Assembly: GCA_017379075.1 (NCBI GenBank)
Contig: JAFNXL010000011.1
Location: 1-64,000, forward strand
Origin: Bacteroidaceae bacterium
GTDB lineage: Bacteria; Bacteroidota; Bacteroidia; Bacteroidales; Bacteroidaceae
Length of the DNA: 64,000 bases
Direction: 5' to 3'
Shown here: positions 47,679 to 55,740 of the stretch, piece by piece
How the letters are laid out: every line of letters begins with the position of its first letter
How positions within the stretch are numbered: position 1 is the first letter of the stretch
Notes under the pieces: generated by a model
What the model was told of the DNA's origin: nothing
The model's database searches: none
Seen by the model: the letters and a program-made list of their open reading frames with translations, nothing else
Translations under genes and position numbers: made by a program

Positions 47679-47749
47679 TGGGCTATGGTGTAATGGTAAC
47701 ACTGCAGATTCTGGTCCTGCCTTTCCTGGTTCGAGTCCGGGTAGCCCAA
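47679..47749 (+). tRNA. tRNA-Gln (anticodon CTG), copy 1
   Basis: 71 nt. Acceptor TGGGCTA pairs fully with TAGCCCA, discriminator A, no encoded CCA. D arm GTGT/ACAC, anticodon loop TTCTGGT in the stem GCAGA/CCTGC (one A-C closing mismatch), T arm CCTGG-TTCGAGT-CCGGG. Confidence 0.95.
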
Positions 47750-47805
47750 CTCCTCTGAAGCAACGCAAGCAGGGCTGGAGCCTGGCTGCGAAAACAAAAA
47801 ACGAT

Positions 47806-47876
47806 TGGGCTATGGTGTAATGGTAACACTGCAGATTCTGGTCCTGCCTTTCCTGGTTCGAGTCCGGGTAGCCCAA
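47806..47876 (+). tRNA. tRNA-Gln (anticodon CTG), copy 2
   Basis: Identical in sequence to copy 1, separated by a 56-bp spacer that is not duplicated. Probably co-transcribed from the promoter at 47619 and ended by the terminator at 47881. Confidence 0.95.
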
Positions 47877-47880
47877 CAAA

Positions 47881-47920
47881 AAAAGAGAATCCCACATCAG
47901 GTTCTCTTTTTTTTATTTTT
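47881..47920 (+). terminator. Terminator of the tRNA-Gln pair
   Basis: AAAAGAGAA / TTCTCTTTT stem with a long T tract. It also lies 8 bp past the stop of the convergent lipoprotein gene and may serve both. Confidence 0.88.
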
Positions 47921-47927
47921 ATTGCTT

Positions 47928-48971
47928 TCAATACAAATTCAGGAGCGATTGCCGGTTGTCCTCTTCGTAATCGCATTGGCCGTAACCCGACTGCATGATT
48001 TCCTCCTCCGTCTTGCGCACAAAACGATGTTCCTCATAGTACGGAAATTTCGACTTTTCCTTGAACAGTAGAAGGGTGTCCTGCATCAGCCTGCCCTGGT
48101 AACGGACGGTGTCCTGGAAATACTCGAAGGAAAACTGCCTCCACAAGTAGTAGCCCTCCCGCTTTGCCTCCATGGCGGTATGCACATCCAAGGCCAACGG
48201 CCCGCTGAAATAGTCCACGTCTCTTGAGTCCAGCATGAAGCCAATCGTATCTCCCGCCATGCTGATGTCCTGCATCTGCCATACGGAAAAGCCCGGATAG
48301 AAACCTTCGCGGGCATCATAGAACTCATCGCTCGTGCCCCAGAAAAATCCGTCCACCACCACGCTATCCTTGAAACGCAGTTCAATGACATTATCCTCTT
48401 GGTGCGTATTGAATTCGCCATACTCCCACAAGTAATGAACAATGGAATCGGCGGCATATCCCCTCGCTATACCGGCAATGGATTGCGGCCCGTCCTGATG
48501 AGGATGGATAATGTCATCCACATACCAGTCCAGATTGCCCCGCAGACTTTCACGCACAGCCCGGACACGGACAGAACGGATATCGTCCTCGAAAGCGCGG
48601 AAACGCACCGCCACCATGGCCGTGTCCTCAATCTGGCTTTCCAGCGTGACCATCTCAAGCACCAAGCTGTCGAAATCCTGCAAATCCGTCCAGATATTGG
48701 AACTGTACACCAATTCGTTCTCTGGCAATTGGCTCCAGATTCCCCTGAGACGGGAAGAAAAAACCGATTGGACGTCATAGGCGAAATCGCCTTTGTTATA
48801 ATGTGTGAAGAGCCCCTCATACAACGCCTTTATGCGCGAAACCGCATCCGTTCCGCCAACCACCAGAGGCACCTCCACGGGCTCTTCCACGGTCTTTACC
48901 TCTGGCTTTTCCCGCTTACAGCCCATGCAAACAAGCAGGGCAAGCAGGCAGACTAAATTCACACTCTTCAT
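47928..48971 (-). CDS. Lipoprotein of unknown function with DUF3828-like segment
   Basis: About 347 residues. The ATG at 48971 is chosen because the promoter at 49008-49039 makes the upstream ATG at 49010 impossible and because KSVNLVCLLALLVCMGC gives a lipobox. YEGLFTHYNKGDFAYDVQSV and GNLDWYVDDIIHP resemble DUF3828-type periplasmic proteins. A second half (about 180-347) has the repeated beta-type segments NVIELRFKDSVVVDG and VRYQGRLMQDTLLLF. Not recognised further. Confidence 0.7.
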   Translation of the reverse strand: MKSVNLVCLLALLVCMGCKREKPEVKTVEEPVEVPLVVGGTDAVSRIKALYEGLFTHYNKGDFAYDVQSVFSSRLRGIWSQLPENELVYSSNIWTDLQDFDSLVLEMVTLESQIEDTAMVAVRFRAFEDDIRSVRVRAVRESLRGNLDWYVDDIIHPHQDGPQSIAGIARGYAADSIVHYLWEYGEFNTHQEDNVIELRFKDSVVVDGFFWGTSDEFYDAREGFYPGFSVWQMQDISMAGDTIGFMLDSRDVDYFSGPLALDVHTAMEAKREGYYLWRQFSFEYFQDTVRYQGRLMQDTLLLFKEKSKFPYYEEHRFVRKTEEEIMQSGYGQCDYEEDNRQSLLNLY

Positions 48972-49007
48972 CCGTCCTTTTTCTCGTTTCAAACGTCTTT
49001 CGGAAAG

Positions 49008-49039
49008 CAAAGTTAGCCAATAATTGCCTTTCCCACAAA
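49008..49039 (-). promoter_or_regulatory. Promoter of the lipoprotein gene
   Basis: Minus strand TTTG (49036-49039), 20 bp, TAACTTTG (49008-49015), 36 bp before the ATG at 48971. Used to fix the start codon. Confidence 0.72.
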
Positions 49040-49078
49040 TGTAAGGTCAGAAATCAGCTGGATTTAACAAGTTTTTCA

Positions 49079-49117
49079 TTTTCCTCGGGAGGGAAAAAGA
49101 ACGCCCTCCCGAGGGAA
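49079..49117. repeat. Pair of CCTCSSGAGG palindromes 22 bp apart (array E)
   Basis: CCTCGGGAGG centred at 49087.5 and CCTCCCGAGG at 49109.5, both flanked by TTT/AAA. Same palindrome and spacing as 27969-28008. It sits between the divergent promoters of the lipoprotein gene and truA, 43 bp and 24 bp from their -33 elements. Confidence 0.82.
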
Positions 49118-49140
49118 ATAAAAATACCCCTTCTTTCCTT

Positions 49141-49171
49141 TTGCGCTTTTAACCATATTTTCTTACCTTTG
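49141..49171 (+). promoter_or_regulatory. Promoter of truA
   Basis: TTG (49141-49143), 20 bp, TACCTTTG (49164-49171), 40 bp before the truA start. Confidence 0.72.
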
Positions 49172-49211
49172 CAGCGGAAATCAATATGGTTCGGAAAGAA
49201 CAGACAAGACG

Positions 49212-49937
49212 ATGAGATATTTCATATACTTTGCGTATGACGGCACACGCTACCACGGTTGGCAGATACAACCCAACGGTATCAGCGTGCAGGAGACATT
49301 GCAAAAAGGGCTGTCCACTCTTCTGCGCTGCGAAGTGGAGGTTGTGGGTGCCGGCCGCACAGATGCCGGAGTGCATGCCCGCACGATGGCGGCCCATTTT
49401 GACGCCGGAGAAATTGACTGTCCACAGCTGGCATACAAGCTGAACAAGATTCTGCCACCGGACATTGCCGTATCCAAGGTAGAGCGGGTGGCAGACGACC
49501 TTCATGCCCGCTTCAGTGCCACCAGCCGCACATACCATTACCATATCCACACCCACAAGTCGCCCTTTCTGAACGCCTATAGTTGGCAGGTCTACGGACA
49601 GCTTGATTTCCAACGCATGAACGAAGCCGCACAGACCTTGATGGAATACCGCGACTTCACCAGTTTCAGCAAAGTGAACACGGACACCAAGACCAACGAC
49701 TGCACCATCACGCAAGCTTTTTGGGAAGAGACTGCGCCCGGAGTATGGCGATTCACCATAACGGCCAACCGGTTCCTGCGCAACATGGTGCGTGCCATTG
49801 TGGGCACACTCATCGAAGTGGGCAGAGGCAAACTCTCGATAGAAGGCTTCCGCAAGGTCATTGAAGACAAAGACCGCTGCAGGGCCGGAGAGAGCGTACC
49901 AGGAAAAGCGTTATTCCTGGTGGATGTAACATATTAA
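49212..49937 (+). CDS. truA: tRNA pseudouridine(38-40) synthase
   Basis: A 241-residue enzyme that isomerises uridines 38-40 of the tRNA anticodon arm. The catalytic Asp is in [11 protein letters not shown] (about 50-60). Other blocks: [13 protein letters not shown] near the start, [33 protein letters not shown] and [17 protein letters not shown]. Normal length. Followed 16 bp later by the EamA gene, probably one operon through DUF3256. Confidence 0.97.
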   Translation: MRYFIYFAYDGTRYHGWQIQPNGISVQETLQKGLSTLLRCEVEVVGAGRTDAGVHARTMAAHFDAGEIDCPQLAYKLNKILPPDIAVSKVERVADDLHARFSATSRTYHYHIHTHKSPFLNAYSWQVYGQLDFQRMNEAAQTLMEYRDFTSFSKVNTDTKTNDCTITQAFWEETAPGVWRFTITANRFLRNMVRAIVGTLIEVGRGKLSIEGFRKVIEDKDRCRAGESVPGKALFLVDVTY

Positions 49938-49953
49938 CAAAGGATTACAGTTT

Positions 49954-50871
49954 ATGTGGTTAGCCTTCGCTTTTCTCAGTGCCGCCCTGTTGGGTTGCTA
50001 CGATGTATTCAAGAAACGCTCGCTCAGCGGCAATGCCGTCATTCCTGTCCTGTTTCTCAACACACTGTTCTGCAGCCTCATCTTCCTCCCGTTCGTCGGG
50101 CTTTCCGCTTCCGGCGAGATTCCTTCCGGCCACCTGTTCCATTCCGATTTCGGAGGGTGGGACGTACAGAAGTTCATCGTGCTGAAAAGTTGCATCGTAC
50201 TGAGCAGTTGGCTCTGCGGCTACTTCGGCATGAAGCATCTTCCGCTCACACTGGTGGGGCCCATCAACGCCACACGCCCCATCATGGTACTGTTGGGCGC
50301 CATGCTTGTCTTCGGCGAGCAACTCAACCTGTTCCAATGGATTGGCGTTACACTGGCCATCGTCAGCTTCTTCTTACTGAGCAGAAGCGGGAAAAAGGAA
50401 GGAATCGACTTCAAGCACAACCGTTGGGTGGCCATGATCGTGGCGGCAGCCATACTGGGTGCCATCAGCGGACTTTATGACAAATATCTGATGGCCCCGC
50501 CAGAAAACGGTGGTGTGGGACTGCAGCCCATGACCGTGCAGAGCTATTACAACTTCTACCAGTTGTTGATGATGAGCGTCATGGTACTGTGCCTTTGGTT
50601 TCCTACCCGCCACCGCACCACCCCATTCCGTTGGAAAGGCTCCATCGTCTGGATCAGCGTTTTCCTCAGCATGGCAGATTTTGCCTATTTCTACGCTCTC
50701 AGCATGGACGGAGCCATGGTAAGTATCGTAAGTATGGTACGCCGCGGCAGCGTGGTGGTCAGCTTCCTGCTGGGAGCCTATCTCTTCCGCGAAAAGAACC
50801 TCAAGAGTAAGGCCATCGACCTACTGCTTGTATTGTTAGGACTGATTTTCCTCTATTTGGGAAGTAAATAA
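49954..50871 (+). CDS. EamA/DMT-superfamily transporter
   Basis: A 305-residue inner-membrane protein with ten helices in two EamA repeats (about 1-140 and 150-303). TLVGPINATRPIMVLLGAMLVFGEQLNLFQWIGVTLAIVSFFLLSR is the end of repeat 1, and a second copy ends in GLIFLYLGSK. Members export metabolites or amino acids; no substrate can be named. Between truA and the DUF3256 gene, 12 bp from the latter. Confidence 0.9.
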   Translation: MWLAFAFLSAALLGCYDVFKKRSLSGNAVIPVLFLNTLFCSLIFLPFVGLSASGEIPSGHLFHSDFGGWDVQKFIVLKSCIVLSSWLCGYFGMKHLPLTLVGPINATRPIMVLLGAMLVFGEQLNLFQWIGVTLAIVSFFLLSRSGKKEGIDFKHNRWVAMIVAAAILGAISGLYDKYLMAPPENGGVGLQPMTVQSYYNFYQLLMMSVMVLCLWFPTRHRTTPFRWKGSIVWISVFLSMADFAYFYALSMDGAMVSIVSMVRRGSVVVSFLLGAYLFREKNLKSKAIDLLLVLLGLIFLYLGSK

Positions 50872-50883
50872 ACAAAAAAGAAA

Positions 50884-51495
50884 ATGAGAACATTTTTCCT
50901 CATCATGTTGGCAATGAGTGGGCTTTCCACCTTCTCGCAAACAAAGGCCAAGGAAGTCTTCGCCGTTGCGCCCGACAGTATTTTCCCCTTGCTGACCACC
51001 AACAATCGGTTGGACTGCATAGACCTCATCGAAAACAACATGAAAGCCACGGTGAAGAACAAGCTGGAACAAAAAGCGGAAATGAGCGTACTCACCGATT
51101 CTTACCTCCAAATTAAACCCAGCGAAAGAAGCGTGGTAGAAATCAAGATGCTGAACGATTCCGTGTTCTGCCTAATCAACACTTGCCTGGGTCCTGCCCC
51201 TGACAGCCGGATTTCATTCTTCACCCGAAATTGGGAACCTTACGCAATGACATTCCCCATGCCCCATGCCGCCGATTTCTGGACATCCGTCCCGGATAGC
51301 CTCGCAAGAGACGCAAGCTTTGCACAGCGTTCCCTGGAAGACCTCCTGCTGATTCAAATTTCCGCGGACAAGGAGAACACGGAACTGACGCTAACGATAC
51401 AAACCTCCGAACTCTCGGGTAAAGAAAAGGAGATAGCACAGAAATACGTCCAACCCCTCCGTTACCGCTGGAACGGTAAAGGTTTCACACGATAA
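50884..51495 (+). CDS. DUF3256-family secreted protein
   Basis: 203 residues with a signal peptide at 1-19 (FFLIMLAMSGLSTFSQ). The family blocks are VAPDSIFPLLTTNNRLDCIDLIENNMKA and a beta-rich second half ending LRYRWNGKGFTR. Function unknown; a Bacteroidales-specific family often found beside this transporter type. Last gene of the truA unit, with a terminator 18 bp later. Confidence 0.85.
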   Translation: MRTFFLIMLAMSGLSTFSQTKAKEVFAVAPDSIFPLLTTNNRLDCIDLIENNMKATVKNKLEQKAEMSVLTDSYLQIKPSERSVVEIKMLNDSVFCLINTCLGPAPDSRISFFTRNWEPYAMTFPMPHAADFWTSVPDSLARDASFAQRSLEDLLLIQISADKENTELTLTIQTSELSGKEKEIAQKYVQPLRYRWNGKGFTR

Positions 51496-51512
51496 AAGCC
51501 TTTAAAACGCAG

Positions 51513-51540
51513 AAAATGCGCGGTCTCTCCCGCGCATTTT
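51513..51540. terminator. Bidirectional terminator between DUF3256 and GH92 genes
   Basis: AAAATGCGCGG / CCGCGCATTTT perfect 11-bp stem, A-rich on one side and T-rich on the other, between convergent stop codons. Confidence 0.88.
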
Positions 51541-51567
51541 CTGTATAAACTCCTCTGCAAAGAAATC

Positions 51568-53742
51568 TTACTTGACAGGCGTTGCACCCATTGTGAATTC
51601 GAGCGTTCCGCCAGCCTTTATCTGATCGTATGTGATGCTTGTTTCGGCATGAGGCTTTCCATTGAGCTTAACGTCCTGGATATAAATATTTTCTATGGAG
51701 TTGTTGTGGGCAATCACAGTAAAATTCTTTCCGCCGCCCACATTCAATGTAGCCTTATGCACGATGGGCGAACCGAATTGGAATTCTCCTGCCGCTGGGT
51801 CTACCTGATACAAACCTATTGCAGAAAGGACATACCAAGCAGACATCTGACCGGCATCTTCGTTTCCACACACACCGCTATGGTCGTCAAAGTAAAGTTC
51901 AGTAAGAATCTGGCGCACCCTTTCCGCACACTTCTCCTGATGACCTACATAATTATAAAGGTAGGCAATGTGGTGGCTCGGCTCGTTACCGTGAGCGTAC
52001 TGGCCGATAAGGCCGGTTACATCAACACCGAAGTTACTTCTGTCACCCTCTTCCACAAAAAAGGTATCAAGTTTAGCGGTAAAGTGTTCGGGACCGCCCA
52101 GAGTGTCCACCAGAGTCTGCACATCGTGGGGCACAAGCCAAGTATACTGCCAGGCGTTACCCTCGCTGAAGTCCGCATAATGTCTGGCCAGATAGGGATC
52201 GAAAGGCTCGCGCCATGTACCGTCAGCCGCTCTGGCACGGACAAGGCGCACCGAGGGGTCATAATATTTCTCCCAAGACTTGCTGCGATTGCCAAAGTAT
52301 TCAGCAGCCTCGGCATCGCCCTGCATCTTGGCCACTTTGGCCAGCGAGGCATCGGCAATGGCATGTTCCATACATCTTGACACCACTTCGGGCTCGTCGC
52401 TCTTGTCATAAGGGATGAAGCCGTACTCCTTAATGTATCCCACACCACGGTCTTCGCGCATGGAAGACTTCTTCATCGCCTCCAGTGCGGCAGGCACATC
52501 CTTCACATAGCCCTTCAGACAAAGGTCGGCCAGACAGATCACCGCCGGATTGCCAGGCATACAGTTGGTTTCCCAACCCTGTAAGTGCCATACGGGGAGC
52601 GTACCCTGCTGCTCATAGATATTCATGAAGGTAGACACCAGCGATGTGGACATCTCTTCATTGATTAGGGTGAAGAGAGGATATGCCGCTCTGTAAGTAT
52701 CCCAAAGAGAAAGCATGGTATATTGCTTCTCCTCGGCTTGGTGATTCTTGCCGTCGGCACCACGATACTCGCCGTTCACATCACTGAAGAGCGAGGGTGC
52801 AATCATCGAGTGATACATGGCGGTGTAGAAGATACGCTGCTGTTTCTCGTCCATAGGTTCAATGTCAATGCGGCCAAGTTCTTCGTTCCACTTGTTCTTG
52901 GTCTCCGCATATACGCGGTCAAAATCCCAGCCAGAAAGTTCTGCGGCAAGGTTTTCTGCGGCATTCTCACAACTTACGGCAGAGATGCCCACCTTTACAA
53001 GAACCTTCTTCTCCTTAGACGTGTCGAATTTTAATGCTGTGGCATATTCATCATGCACGATATGCATTTCTTCCTGACCGATAATAGGTTGAGAAAATTC
53101 TGCCACAAAATACACGATATGGTTTGCCCAACCCTCTGAATGTCTGAAACCCTTCACATGTGTGGGGTCTACCACTTCAAGACTCCAGTCGGTGGTTCTG
53201 TCACCGCAGGCTCCGGTACAGGGATCAATCAGAATGGCCGACTGCTCATCGGTAAAAGTATATTCATGCAAGCCAGTCCTGTCGGTTGTTGTCAGACGCA
53301 CATTCACGCCATAGTCCGGCAACTCCACGGTATAGAGACCAGGTTTCACACTTTCAAGATTATGGTCAAGTCTTGCGAACAAATGCTTGCAATCTGCTTC
53401 CCTTGAATCCAGATAGCGGTTGTCAATCTTCTCCTTTCCGGGAGCAAAAGGCATAAAAAGGATGTCTCCAAGATCGCCACAGCCCGTACCGGTGAGGCGG
53501 GTATGGGAGAATCCGAAAACCAGCGAATCACTGTAATGATAACCAGAACACCAATCCCAGTCCTCTACAATCTGATGGGGGCCGAGCTGCACCATACCGA
53601 ATGGAGTGCTGGCACCAACAAAGACATGCCCATGACCGCCAGAACCAATGTAGGGGTCGACAAAGGCAGTGTAATCCTTCTTGTCGCCGCATGAAGCGAG
53701 AAGCATTACCACACACATTGCACTAAATAAGATTTTCTTCAT
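51568..53742 (-). CDS. GH92 alpha-mannosidase lipoprotein
   Basis: A 724-residue lipoprotein; lipobox LLASC near residue 18. GH92 blocks: VDPYIGSGGHGHVFVGASTP near the start, GFSHTRLTGTGCGDLGDILF, TMLSLWDTYRAAYPLFTLI, GNAWQYTWLVPHDVQTLVD and CGNEDAGQMSAWYVLSAIGL. This is the form closest to characterised surface or periplasmic exo-mannosidases. Unlike the GH92 at 20195 it has a lipid anchor and stands alone, so the two may act at different stages. No clear promoter; the rpmE2 terminator lies just upstream. Confidence 0.95.
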   Translation of the reverse strand: MKKILFSAMCVVMLLASCGDKKDYTAFVDPYIGSGGHGHVFVGASTPFGMVQLGPHQIVEDWDWCSGYHYSDSLVFGFSHTRLTGTGCGDLGDILFMPFAPGKEKIDNRYLDSREADCKHLFARLDHNLESVKPGLYTVELPDYGVNVRLTTTDRTGLHEYTFTDEQSAILIDPCTGACGDRTTDWSLEVVDPTHVKGFRHSEGWANHIVYFVAEFSQPIIGQEEMHIVHDEYATALKFDTSKEKKVLVKVGISAVSCENAAENLAAELSGWDFDRVYAETKNKWNEELGRIDIEPMDEKQQRIFYTAMYHSMIAPSLFSDVNGEYRGADGKNHQAEEKQYTMLSLWDTYRAAYPLFTLINEEMSTSLVSTFMNIYEQQGTLPVWHLQGWETNCMPGNPAVICLADLCLKGYVKDVPAALEAMKKSSMREDRGVGYIKEYGFIPYDKSDEPEVVSRCMEHAIADASLAKVAKMQGDAEAAEYFGNRSKSWEKYYDPSVRLVRARAADGTWREPFDPYLARHYADFSEGNAWQYTWLVPHDVQTLVDTLGGPEHFTAKLDTFFVEEGDRSNFGVDVTGLIGQYAHGNEPSHHIAYLYNYVGHQEKCAERVRQILTELYFDDHSGVCGNEDAGQMSAWYVLSAIGLYQVDPAAGEFQFGSPIVHKATLNVGGGKNFTVIAHNNSIENIYIQDVKLNGKPHAETSITYDQIKAGGTLEFTMGATPVK

Positions 53743-53779
53743 GACATTGTAAAATTAATAAACGATCCTTAAAAGAAAA

Positions 53780-53820
53780 ACAGGTGCTAATACCAGAAGG
53801 TATCCACACCTGTTGTTTTT
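53780..53820 (-). terminator. Terminator of rpmE2
   Basis: ACAGGTG / CACCTGT outer stem with inner ATACC / GGTAT; on the minus strand it is followed by TTTTTC. Confidence 0.82.
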
Positions 53821-53840
53821 CTCTTGATCCAGTACCTCGA

Positions 53841-54092
53841 TTACTTCTTGGCTCTGGCGTAGCGGCTCATGAACTTGTCCACACGACCTGCGGTGTCCAC
53901 CAACTTGCTCTTACCAGTATAGAAGGGGTGAGAGGTGTTAGAGATTTCCAACTTAACTACAGGATAAGTCTCGCCCTCGAACTCAACGGTATCGTTGGTC
54001 TTGCAAGTAGAGCGGCTCAGGAACATATCGCCGTTGCTCATGTCCTTGAACACAACAGTACGATAGTTTTCGGGATGAATGCCTTGTTTCAT
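53841..54092 (-). CDS. rpmE2: 50S ribosomal protein L31 type B
   Basis: 83 residues, the normal length of type B L31. KQGIHPENYRTVVFKDMSNG, the central TCKTNDTVEFEGETYPVVKL and SHPFYTGKSKLVDTAGRVDK are diagnostic. It lacks the zinc-binding cysteine set of the C+ form, so it is the C- paralogue type. Own promoter and terminator. Confidence 0.97.
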   Translation of the reverse strand: MKQGIHPENYRTVVFKDMSNGDMFLSRSTCKTNDTVEFEGETYPVVKLEISNTSHPFYTGKSKLVDTAGRVDKFMSRYARAKK

Positions 54093-54187
54093 ATCTTTAA
54101 TATTTTTATTATTTATCTTCTTGATATATAGCTGGTAACTATATGTGTAATGGTCTGTATAACGAGTTGAAATGCTTTTTCAGCATG

Positions 54188-54219
54188 CAAAGGTATAGGA
54201 TTTTGCCGAATCAGCCAAA
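54188..54219 (-). promoter_or_regulatory. Promoter of rpmE2
   Basis: Minus strand TTTG (54216-54219), 20 bp, TACCTTTG (54188-54195), leaving a leader of about 90 nt before the start codon. That is long for a ribosomal-protein gene of this size. Confidence 0.72.
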
Positions 54220-54388
54220 GTTTTTAAGGATAATTTTCTGATTTTCCCCTTGTTTTGTCTTTCACGCATGATTCGGGCAATGTATCTGCAACCACTGAAA
54301 TCGGGAAAACTGAGCGCCAAAGTGGCCGTTTCTTGCAATCGGCTCTAAAAAAATGAGCAAAAGATGCCCAAATTCGTGCAGATTTATG

Positions 54389-54396
54389 TACCTTTG
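54389..54396 (+). promoter_or_regulatory. -7 element for fba
   Basis: TACCTTTG, 53 bp before the fba start; no clear -33. Between this and the rpmE2 promoter no other feature is seen. Confidence 0.55.
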
Positions 54397-54449
54397 CACA
54401 CAGAAAGTCATTTCATTATTAATATAATAACAAATTCTACTTAACGATT

Positions 54450-55448
54450 ATGACAAGTTACAAGGAATTGGGTCTGGTGAACACCCGTGAAATGTTTGCC
54501 AAGGCAGTAGCAGGTGGCTATGCCATCCCCGCTTTCAACTTCAACAACATGGAGCAGATGCAGGCCATCATCTCTGCAGCAGTAGAGACCAACTCTCCCG
54601 TTATCCTCCAGGTATCTAAGGGTGCCCGTCAGTATGCCAACGCCACTCTGTTGCGCTACATGGCTCAGGGTGCTGTTGAATACGCGAAGGAACTGGGCTG
54701 CCAGAATCCTCAGATTGTTCTGCACCTCGACCACGGTGACACTTTCGAAACCTGCAAGAGCTGTATCGACTCTGGTTTCTCTTCAGTGATGATCGACGGT
54801 TCTCACCTCCCCTACGAGGAGAACGTAGCCCTCACCAAGAAGGTTGTTGAGTATGCTCATCAGTTCGACGTAACCGTTGAAGGCGAGCTGGGCGTTTTGG
54901 CTGGTGTTGAAGACGAAGTTTCTTCTGACCACCACACCTACACCGATCCCGAAGAAGTAATCGACTTCGCTACCCGCACCGGTTGCGACTCTTTGGCTAT
55001 CTCTATTGGTACCAGCCACGGTGCTTACAAGTTCACTCCCGAACAGTGCACCATCGATCCCGCTACCGGCCGTATGGTTCCTCCTCCCTTGGCATTCGAC
55101 GTATTGAAGGCTGTTGAGGAGAAGCTCCCCGGATTCCCCATCGTACTGCACGGTTCTTCTTCAGTTCCCCAGGACGAGGTTGAGACCATCAACAAGTTCG
55201 GCGGTGCCCTGAAGGCTGCCATCGGTATTCCCGAAGAGTGGTTGCGCGAGGCTGCAAAGAGCGCTGTTTGCAAGATCAACATCGACTCTGACTCTCGTCT
55301 GGCTATGACCGCAGCTATCCGTCAGACCTTCGCCGAGAAGCCCGCAGAGTTCGACCCCCGCAAGTACCTGGGTCCCGCTCGCGACAACATGAAGAAGCTG
55401 TATACCCACAAGATTATCAACGTGCTCGGTTCTAACGACAAGTTGTAA
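54450..55448 (+). CDS. fba: Class II fructose-1,6-bisphosphate aldolase
   Basis: A 332-residue zinc-dependent glycolytic enzyme. AIPAFNFNNMEQMQAI near the start, HLDHGDTFETC (about 90-100, zinc His and catalytic Asp), SVMIDGSHLPYEEN, VEGELGVLAGVEDEV, IGTSHGAYKF and LHGSSSVPQDEV are the conserved blocks. Codon use is strongly biased, as in mutAB, indicating high expression. Single-gene unit with a strong terminator. Confidence 0.97.
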   Translation: MTSYKELGLVNTREMFAKAVAGGYAIPAFNFNNMEQMQAIISAAVETNSPVILQVSKGARQYANATLLRYMAQGAVEYAKELGCQNPQIVLHLDHGDTFETCKSCIDSGFSSVMIDGSHLPYEENVALTKKVVEYAHQFDVTVEGELGVLAGVEDEVSSDHHTYTDPEEVIDFATRTGCDSLAISIGTSHGAYKFTPEQCTIDPATGRMVPPPLAFDVLKAVEEKLPGFPIVLHGSSSVPQDEVETINKFGGALKAAIGIPEEWLREAAKSAVCKINIDSDSRLAMTAAIRQTFAEKPAEFDPRKYLGPARDNMKKLYTHKIINVLGSNDKL

Positions 55449-55482
55449 TCAATCCCCATTTTGCCGATTGCGGCATGAGTCC

Positions 55483-55530
55483 AACCCTCGCAAGAATCCT
55501 CACACGGATTTTGCGAGGGTTTTCTTTTTT
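55483..55530 (+). terminator. Terminator of fba
   Basis: AACCCTCGCAA / TTGCGAGGGTT stem followed by TTCTTTTTT. The XRE fragment begins only 7 bp later. Confidence 0.92.
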
Positions 55531-55536
55531 GGGTAA

Positions 55537-55713
55537 AAAGCGCTTGCAGAACGAATGAATTGTACACAACAATACGTTTCAAAAATTCTGAAAGGCAGGG
55601 AAAACATGCCCCTTGACACCCTATCCAAACTTGAGGATGCGCTTGGCATCAACCTGATTAATGACGAGCAGACAACCTATCCAACCGTGGTTGCTGAGGA
55701 AGAACTCGTATAA
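55537..55713 (+). pseudogene. N-terminally truncated XRE-family helix-turn-helix regulator
   Basis: An open stretch without its N-terminus reads KALAERMNCTQQYVSKILKG, then RENMPLDTLSKLEDALGINL, and stops at 55713. This matches helices 2-5 of XRE/HigA-type antitoxin regulators (LAERMNxTQQYVSKILKGREN is a typical core). An ATG at 55555 could make a 52-residue protein, but helices 1-2 would be missing. An in-frame stop (55534-55536) and the fba terminator sit where the rest should be. Most likely the remnant of a toxin-antitoxin or phage-type regulator; no toxin gene is adjacent. Confidence 0.7.
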
Positions 55714-55740
55714 TCGCTCAATGCTGATGCTCAAAATGTC

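Noticed and set aside
47679-47876. tRNA pair as an assembly duplication
   Set aside because: The tRNAs are identical but the 56-bp spacer and both flanks differ, so it is a real tandem pair.
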